DNA of 64,000 nt from Candidatus Izemoplasma sp. (GTDB lineage Bacteria; Bacillota_I; Bacilli_A; Izemoplasmatales; Izemoplasmataceae), in the NCBI GenBank assembly GCA_036172455.1, contig JAXKVY010000001.1, positions 372,001 through 436,000 on the forward strand, read 5' to 3'. A model generated the notes under the pieces. The model was given only the letters and a program-made list of their open reading frames with translations. It did not search any database and was not told the DNA's origin. The translations under genes and the position numbers were made by a program. This document shows, piece by piece, positions 59,162-64,000 of the stretch. Each line of letters begins with the position of its first letter. The first letter of the stretch is position 1.

Positions 59162-60298
59162 CTAGTTCCAACGATTATAGTCGGGTTGATCATTTTCATA
59201 ATCCCAGTAATAATCAAGCAAATTACCCCATTGTCCGCGTTCATTTAAAATAGCGTCATCTTCAGCAATATGCATCCATTCATTATAAGTATACTCTCCG
59301 TAACTCAATGTTTCGCCTGCGCCGAACTCATACTTCACTTGTGCCAGACCTTGTCTAACAAGCATGTAATTTAATAAAAAGTAGTCCTCTTCTCCAGGTA
59401 GTTGAATCCAAATCCATCCAAGTAAACGTCCATGCGTATCAAGCAATCCATCTCCAGGATCTGTTTGAATAGCGATTTTCTCTGCACTCTCTAATAAACT
59501 ACAGGTGTATACACTAGCTGGTTTCCCCCACTCTTCTTCTCCACCAGGATAAGTCTCTTCTGTATCCATATTTAAGAAACGTACACTTTTTGCACTACTA
59601 TTAATCGCATCATAAATATCTTGTGGGTAATTAAACCGCCCAGTGTCGCCATCAGTGCAAGTTCTTAGTGTCACATCAAACGCACCACCACGGGGGTTCA
59701 TATAAGATTGATTAAAGAAATCACTATCTAGTAATGGACCGTTATAGTCTAAATCTAAGACACTAAAATATGTATCTGTGACCGGTGGAACATAATCATA
59801 TACTTCAATACCAATTGCGCTAATGGGATCATACATTTCCCCAGCTTGATAATCTCCAACATATCCGATAACCTCGTTATCTAATGTTTGATCGGTAGTA
59901 CTAATTTCATGAATAGTAAAGGGTAAATTTAGACCGTTAAATAGGGGCGCTATCTCCTCATAAGTAGCGTTTGTTAAATCAGGTAACTCTACCCAATCAT
60001 CTGTATATGGTGGGTAAACGATAACCTTCACCGATTCCTCTATATTAACGATATCACCAATAGAATGATCCTCATACATCATAAAAATACCGACTAATTC
60101 TTCAACTTGATCATCGGCATAAACAATCTCATAGTTGACATCTAAACGGTCTAACTCTGCTTTTATGTCTGACTCTGTCCAGTCATTTAAATCAGGTAGT
60201 GTTACCCACCGATTACTTTGATTCTCTTCAGGGGTCTCACACCCATAAAGTCCTAATGTTCCAATTACCACCAAGAGCATTAATACTACTTTTTTCAT
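59162..60298 (-). CDS. Secreted lipoprotein thermonuclease with two PASTA-like repeats
   Basis: A 378-residue protein with lipobox 'LGLYGCET' (Cys20), two PASTA-like repeats (about 32-96 and 103-168, each 'LPDL..' then '..G.IV...V.V.V'), and a C-terminal SNase domain (about 205-375). Nuclease residues are visible: 'CTDGDTGRF' (Asp216, Asp218), 'SVRFLNMDTEE' (Arg240, Asp245, Glu248) and 'DTHGRLLGWIWI' (Arg291). It should cut DNA or RNA outside the cell while anchored to the membrane. Neighbouring nano-RNases could finish the degradation inside. It has its own extended -10 promoter. Confidence 0.88.
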   Translation of the reverse strand: MKKVVLMLLVVIGTLGLYGCETPEENQSNRWVTLPDLNDWTESDIKAELDRLDVNYEIVYADDQVEELVGIFMMYEDHSIGDIVNIEESVKVIVYPPYTDDWVELPDLTNATYEEIAPLFNGLNLPFTIHEISTTDQTLDNEVIGYVGDYQAGEMYDPISAIGIEVYDYVPPVTDTYFSVLDLDYNGPLLDSDFFNQSYMNPRGGAFDVTLRTCTDGDTGRFNYPQDIYDAINSSAKSVRFLNMDTEETYPGGEEEWGKPASVYTCSLLESAEKIAIQTDPGDGLLDTHGRLLGWIWIQLPGEEDYFLLNYMLVRQGLAQVKYEFGAGETLSYGEYTYNEWMHIAEDDAILNERGQWGNLLDYYWDYENDQPDYNRWN

Positions 60299-60323
60299 AC
60301 TTTCACATCCAGTCTAACGTATC

Positions 60324-60332
60324 ATTATATCA
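60324..60332 (-). promoter_or_regulatory. Extended -10 promoter of the thermonuclease gene
   Basis: Minus strand TGATATAAT about 25 bases before the start codon. Confidence 0.6.
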
Positions 60333-60352
60333 TAAAAGATATCAATTTAAAC

Positions 60353-60382
60353 AAAAAAACACCACTTTTACAAGTGGTGTTT
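60353..60382 (-). terminator. Terminator of the giant lipoprotein gene
   Basis: AAACACCACTT/AAGTGGTGTTT stem (60357-60367 with 60372-60382), four-base loop, T run on the minus strand. Confidence 0.92.
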
Positions 60383-60397
60383 AAATGTGTGAATAAA

Positions 60398-63300
60398 TTA
60401 ATTTGTCGTGTGGCTTCCAATGTAATCGAATGTATCTTTGGCGTATGATGTCCATTCATTAATATCAAATGTTGTATTTCCCCAAAGAATACTAGGTTTT
60501 CTAACTAATGTGACATCTTCAGCAAAACTATCTCCGCCTGCATTAGCTTCTATACCAATTTGATCAATCACAACACCATTATTCAGTAATTGGATTGTAT
60601 CATCTCCGTTGAAATGAACAACACTTGGGTAAGATAATTGAACATCACAATTAGTCTCTAGATTTGTACCAGCATCAATTTGATCGGTACAAATAACTAA
60701 CACTTCACCTGATGCCAATGTGCCTGTTAAATTATAAGTATTTGATCCGCTACCATAGTTTTCCACAATACTAAAATTAGTTAGGTCTAATGAAGCACCT
60801 GTAGGATTATATAGTTCTAAAGCTTTATTATTGCCTCCACCTTCAATATATTCACTAATAAATAGATCAGGGGCATAAGCTGGCACTGTAACTGTTGATG
60901 TTATTGTAGTTGTTTGTCCCCCTACAACAACGGTAGCTGTTAAAGTCACAGTTGCATCTGAAGAGCCAAATGCAGGTCTTGTTACTGTTCCATCTGTTCC
61001 AATAACTGTTTCATCACTGCTTGCCCAAGAAATTGTTGCATCAAAATCTTCAAGAGCAGTAGGTAATATCATATCACTATATACTGTTTCACCATCAAAG
61101 TTTACTTTGTCTTCAACGACAAGTTGATTTTGTGCAGTAGTGAATTTTGGTGTAATTTCCCCAACTCTTACATCACCATAAACAGATTCTCCAGTCACCG
61201 TAAATTCAAATGTTAATACTTCATTCACGTCAAACGCATCAATATATGGAATTAATTCTCTATCAATAACAATTGGTGTCGTTCCATTTCCAGCAAACTC
61301 AGCATTTCCATGTGTATCATCTTTGGTAATAAGAGTTAAATCCATTTCAAATGTTTCACCGGAATAGTCTGAAATATTGGTTACTAAATCAGCAGGCGTA
61401 ACACTTGTTTGAACCGTGATTGTGTTCCCTGTAGATACCGTTGTTTTTAAGGTAGGATTTGTTAAAACAGTTCCTAAGTGTTCAACAGAATCAATTGTTC
61501 CAACGACAGTAACTTTGTCACCAATATTGGCATCTAATGTACCATCAATGATTAGTCCTGTACCATCTGTATCTTGAATGATAGTAACTCCCGAGTTTCC
61601 AAATGCGCTAACTACACCTTCTACATACACAGTAGTTGGTGAACCATTTGTTGTATAAGCTGTTCTTGCTGCTGCGATTGTTGTTGGCATACTAGGTACA
61701 TTCACTTCAAATGTACGTGCAGTAGTAGTGTAAGATCCGACAGTAACAGTAATTGTTAATGTAACGTCCGTTGCTGAACCAGTTGCTGGTGTAACAGTTC
61801 CGTCCGTTGCGATGACAGTTTCATCTGAACTTGTGAATGTATAAGTTTCATTGTAGTCTCGGTTGTCAAAGTCTAAGTCTGCATCTTCCATAACAGTATC
61901 AGGTACCACTAATGCATCTAAGATAGCCTCTGCTTTTTCTTCATCAGTTGGTGCCCAGTTAGCTGCATCTGTCTCTACAACCGTCACTACCGAACTTGAT
62001 CCGTCTTGTTTGTATAATACGTTACCATCTTGGTATGGAACAACTGTTAATGTGATTACTTGTCCGTCGTATTGTACTAAATTAGATTGGTTTGAATAGT
62101 ATGTTTCAATAACTGCGCCAGAAACACCATATAGATTAATATAATCTAATTCGTCACCATCGTAAATAGCTTCAACTTCAGCTGTAATTTCAACGGGTTG
62201 TCCTTTAGCTACAACGTTATTAGCAATACCTTCAACAGTACCATCTATTGTCGTTGGTAATGCCGCATCGCCAGCCGTAATTTCCCATGATACAGGATTT
62301 GCTTGGCTTAATCCGCTATAACTACCATAATATCCAATTAACTCTACAGTATCTCCTTCAGTAAGATCATCTGCGGATAAATCAGTATCACCAAAGGCAA
62401 ATCCATATCCTGCATAAACAAACATATGGTCTGTTCCGTTCGTTAAGAAGAAACCGTAGAAATCAATGTATGAAACTGTCCCAGTAATTTCAAAGTATTC
62501 ATCATCACTTAAGTTTAATGCTTCCCCAATAGTTAATGTTGGTGGCACAACTACCTCAACTGTTGCGGTTCCTGTCTCAGTACCTTTAGTAACAGTTGCG
62601 GTGAATGTCACGGTTACTTCAGTTGCTTTGTTTGCAACAAAGACACCTGCATCAGTAAATACTGATGTGTCGCTACTTGCCCAGTTTGAATATGTTGTTC
62701 CATTATTACCTGTTGTAGGTAAGGTAATGTCAGAAGTTGTTGCTTCTGGGATATTTGGTACATTGTTTGCGTCAGCTGTAACAGCTTCTGCATCAGTTAG
62801 AAGTACTTCAATATCATCTGCTGTACCATCGAATAAGACCATAACACCATCATCTGAGTGATCTGTATAATAGGTAACATCTAATATGATTTCTACACCA
62901 ATTTTAGTTTCTAATATATCCATACTTGATCCTAAGCTTGCATAGTAGAATAATAATCTGTCTCCGTCTTCATCTTCTAAATAAAGATTGTCATATCCAT
63001 CACTGTCAACGTCTTCAACAACGGTACCAGTAACAGTAAAGCGCATACCATGTACTAAAGGATCGCTTGAGTCAAGATTTAGTATTTCATCAATTGTTTT
63101 AACTGTTGCGGTTAAATCGTTTGTTCCATCACCAGCAGTAACAATTGATTCTTCTGAAATGTCACCTACTTGATACAGAGTATTGTATTTAGAATAAAGC
63201 CCTTCAACAAATACTTCATCACCAATATTAGGTAGCGGATCCAATTCTGTTCCATAAACAGCAAATGCATTTGTTCCATCAGTTAAGAAATACCCTCTAG

Positions 63301-64000
63301 AAAATACACTACTTACTGTTCCTTGGAAACTAACTGGATTACCTACTGTTTCTTCAATGATATTAGCAACAACTGTGTAGTGTGCAACAGCCATTTCTTC
63401 AGCAACAATAATTTCAAATTCTTTTGTCACTGATTCATCATTTAATGTGATAGTTGCCGTTAATGTAACAGCGGCATTTCCTTCACCTGATTCAGGGCGA
63501 GTAACTGTACCATCATTTGCAACAACGGTTGGTGTGTCAGATGCCCATGTAACTGTTGTACCATGTGCACCGGTTGCTGGCAATGTGATATCTGAAGATA
63601 CAATACCAGTAACAGGTAACAATAAGGCTTCTTTTGCTAACATGACTTTATCTAAGTCAGTCATAGTATCAGAAGCTAATACGGTTACTTCGAATGTCTC
63701 GGTTAAGGTTTCTTCCCCTAACGATACATACGCTGTTAGTGTCACTTTTTGGTCCCCTTCATAATACATTGGGACAGTGACTGTACCATCATCAGCAATA
63801 TAATCTGTATTGCTTGATTCCCACGAAATTTCAACATCGTTGACCTCAGTGGTTGGTAAAATTAAATCGTCGCTAGTTGTTTCTGGAATCGCAAGATTTG
63901 TAACTGCTTCGCTGATATCTTCTAAAATTTCTTGCGTTGTAGGCCCATCATCTGTTGGGTTACATGCAGATAATGTGACTGCACCCATAACAACTAACAC
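60398..64000 (-). CDS. Giant secreted lipoprotein: Ig-like and OB-fold repeats with lamin-tail domain (5' end outside window)
   Basis: About 1200 residues are visible; the start is beyond the right edge, but the signal-peptide end and lipobox 'VTLSACNP' are present, so only a few residues are missing. Five atrophied bacterial Ig domains (each with 'ISWESSNTDYIADDGTVT'-like cores, near residues 30-110, 115-205, 415-495, 690-780, 970-1050) alternate with about six OB-fold-like modules ('VSFQGTVSSVFSRGYFLTDG' type). A lamin-tail domain closes the protein ('LFISEYIEGGGNNKALELYN', 1053-1072). These modules accompany secreted nucleases; no catalytic domain is visible here. It is likely a surface DNA-binding protein. 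Confidence 0.85.
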   Translation of the reverse strand: MLVVMGAVTLSACNPTDDGPTTQEILEDISEAVTNLAIPETTSDDLILPTTEVNDVEISWESSNTDYIADDGTVTVPMYYEGDQKVTLTAYVSLGEETLTETFEVTVLASDTMTDLDKVMLAKEALLLPVTGIVSSDITLPATGAHGTTVTWASDTPTVVANDGTVTRPESGEGNAAVTLTATITLNDESVTKEFEIIVAEEMAVAHYTVVANIIEETVGNPVSFQGTVSSVFSRGYFLTDGTNAFAVYGTELDPLPNIGDEVFVEGLYSKYNTLYQVGDISEESIVTAGDGTNDLTATVKTIDEILNLDSSDPLVHGMRFTVTGTVVEDVDSDGYDNLYLEDEDGDRLLFYYASLGSSMDILETKIGVEIILDVTYYTDHSDDGVMVLFDGTADDIEVLLTDAEAVTADANNVPNIPEATTSDITLPTTGNNGTTYSNWASSDTSVFTDAGVFVANKATEVTVTFTATVTKGTETGTATVEVVVPPTLTIGEALNLSDDEYFEITGTVSYIDFYGFFLTNGTDHMFVYAGYGFAFGDTDLSADDLTEGDTVELIGYYGSYSGLSQANPVSWEITAGDAALPTTIDGTVEGIANNVVAKGQPVEITAEVEAIYDGDELDYINLYGVSGAVIETYYSNQSNLVQYDGQVITLTVVPYQDGNVLYKQDGSSSVVTVVETDAANWAPTDEEKAEAILDALVVPDTVMEDADLDFDNRDYNETYTFTSSDETVIATDGTVTPATGSATDVTLTITVTVGSYTTTARTFEVNVPSMPTTIAAARTAYTTNGSPTTVYVEGVVSAFGNSGVTIIQDTDGTGLIIDGTLDANIGDKVTVVGTIDSVEHLGTVLTNPTLKTTVSTGNTITVQTSVTPADLVTNISDYSGETFEMDLTLITKDDTHGNAEFAGNGTTPIVIDRELIPYIDAFDVNEVLTFEFTVTGESVYGDVRVGEITPKFTTAQNQLVVEDKVNFDGETVYSDMILPTALEDFDATISWASSDETVIGTDGTVTRPAFGSSDATVTLTATVVVGGQTTTITSTVTVPAYAPDLFISEYIEGGGNNKALELYNPTGASLDLTNFSIVENYGSGSNTYNLTGTLASGEVLVICTDQIDAGTNLETNCDVQLSYPSVVHFNGDDTIQLLNNGVVIDQIGIEANAGGDSFAEDVTLVRKPSILWGNTTFDINEWTSYAKDTFDYIGSHTTN

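Noticed and set aside
60398-64000. Several plus-strand frames of 60-130 codons rich in Ser, Thr and Val
   Set aside because: They are shadows of the repetitive Ig/OB gene on the other strand, lack ribosome sites and have no known family.
1-64000. CRISPR array
   Set aside because: No regularly spaced repeats of 25-40 bases were seen anywhere in the window, and no cas gene.
1-64000. Mollicute code with TGA as tryptophan
   Set aside because: TGA is used as a stop in kamE, kce, kamA and others, and Trp codons in conserved proteins are TGG.

Overview
The window is 64 kb of a low-G+C bacterial chromosome using the standard code: TGA ends several genes and Trp is TGG, so it is not the Mycoplasma code. 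RNase J, the RNA polymerase delta subunit, RnpM (YlxR), Gram-positive-type lipoproteins, PASTA-like domains and strong GGAGG ribosome sites point to Bacillota or a close relative. Lysine fermentation, a short IF-2, a secreted thermonuclease and a giant secreted OB/Ig/lamin-tail protein fit a free-living, DNA-scavenging Izemoplasma/Haloplasma-like anaerobe. That placement is inference.

Layout. 1-5.2 kb is a leftward housekeeping operon (HAD phosphatase, ATPase, priA, fmt, PgpA-like). 5.3-7.0 kb is RNase J. 7.0-15.8 kb is a ten-gene lysine-fermentation operon (MaoC-like, atoD, atoA, kal, kce, kdd, kamA, kamB, kamD, kamE) behind a consensus promoter and a lysine-type riboswitch with a terminator. 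15.9-19.3 kb holds a structured RNA candidate, an exonuclease, uvrC and a TetR regulator divergent from an RND pump, followed by a MATE pump (to 23.8 kb). 23.8-28.2 kb is the rimP-nusA-rnpM-ylxQ-infB-rbfA operon. 28.2-32.2 kb holds an rRNA/tRNA methyltransferase, a rhodanese lipoprotein, thiI, fRMsr, rpsD with a structured leader, and tRNA-Val.

32.2-39.0 kb is an A+T-rich accessory island next to the tRNA gene: a TrlF-like PHP-ATPase with a small partner and an out-of-frame SEC-C tail, a HEPN/nucleotidyltransferase pair, a membrane-bound XRE regulator, a 54-residue hydrophobic protein, and an IS3-family element with two frameshifts. This is the likeliest defence/toxin region.

39.0-48.5 kb is core again (cysE, ZIP transporter, fba, a mini-peptide plus cytochrome-b pair, pmbA-tldD, pyrG with an attenuator leader, rpoE, DUF1934). 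48.6-57.1 kb is a complete phosphate regulon: pstSCAB-phoU-phoR, phoB, and a Na/phosphate symporter broken by one in-frame TAA. PstS appears circularly permuted and PstA carries an extra extracytoplasmic PDZ-like segment. 57.2-64 kb holds two tandem DHH nano-RNases, a lipoprotein thermonuclease, and the giant lipoprotein running off the right edge. Together the last four genes suggest uptake of environmental DNA as a source of nucleotides and phosphate.
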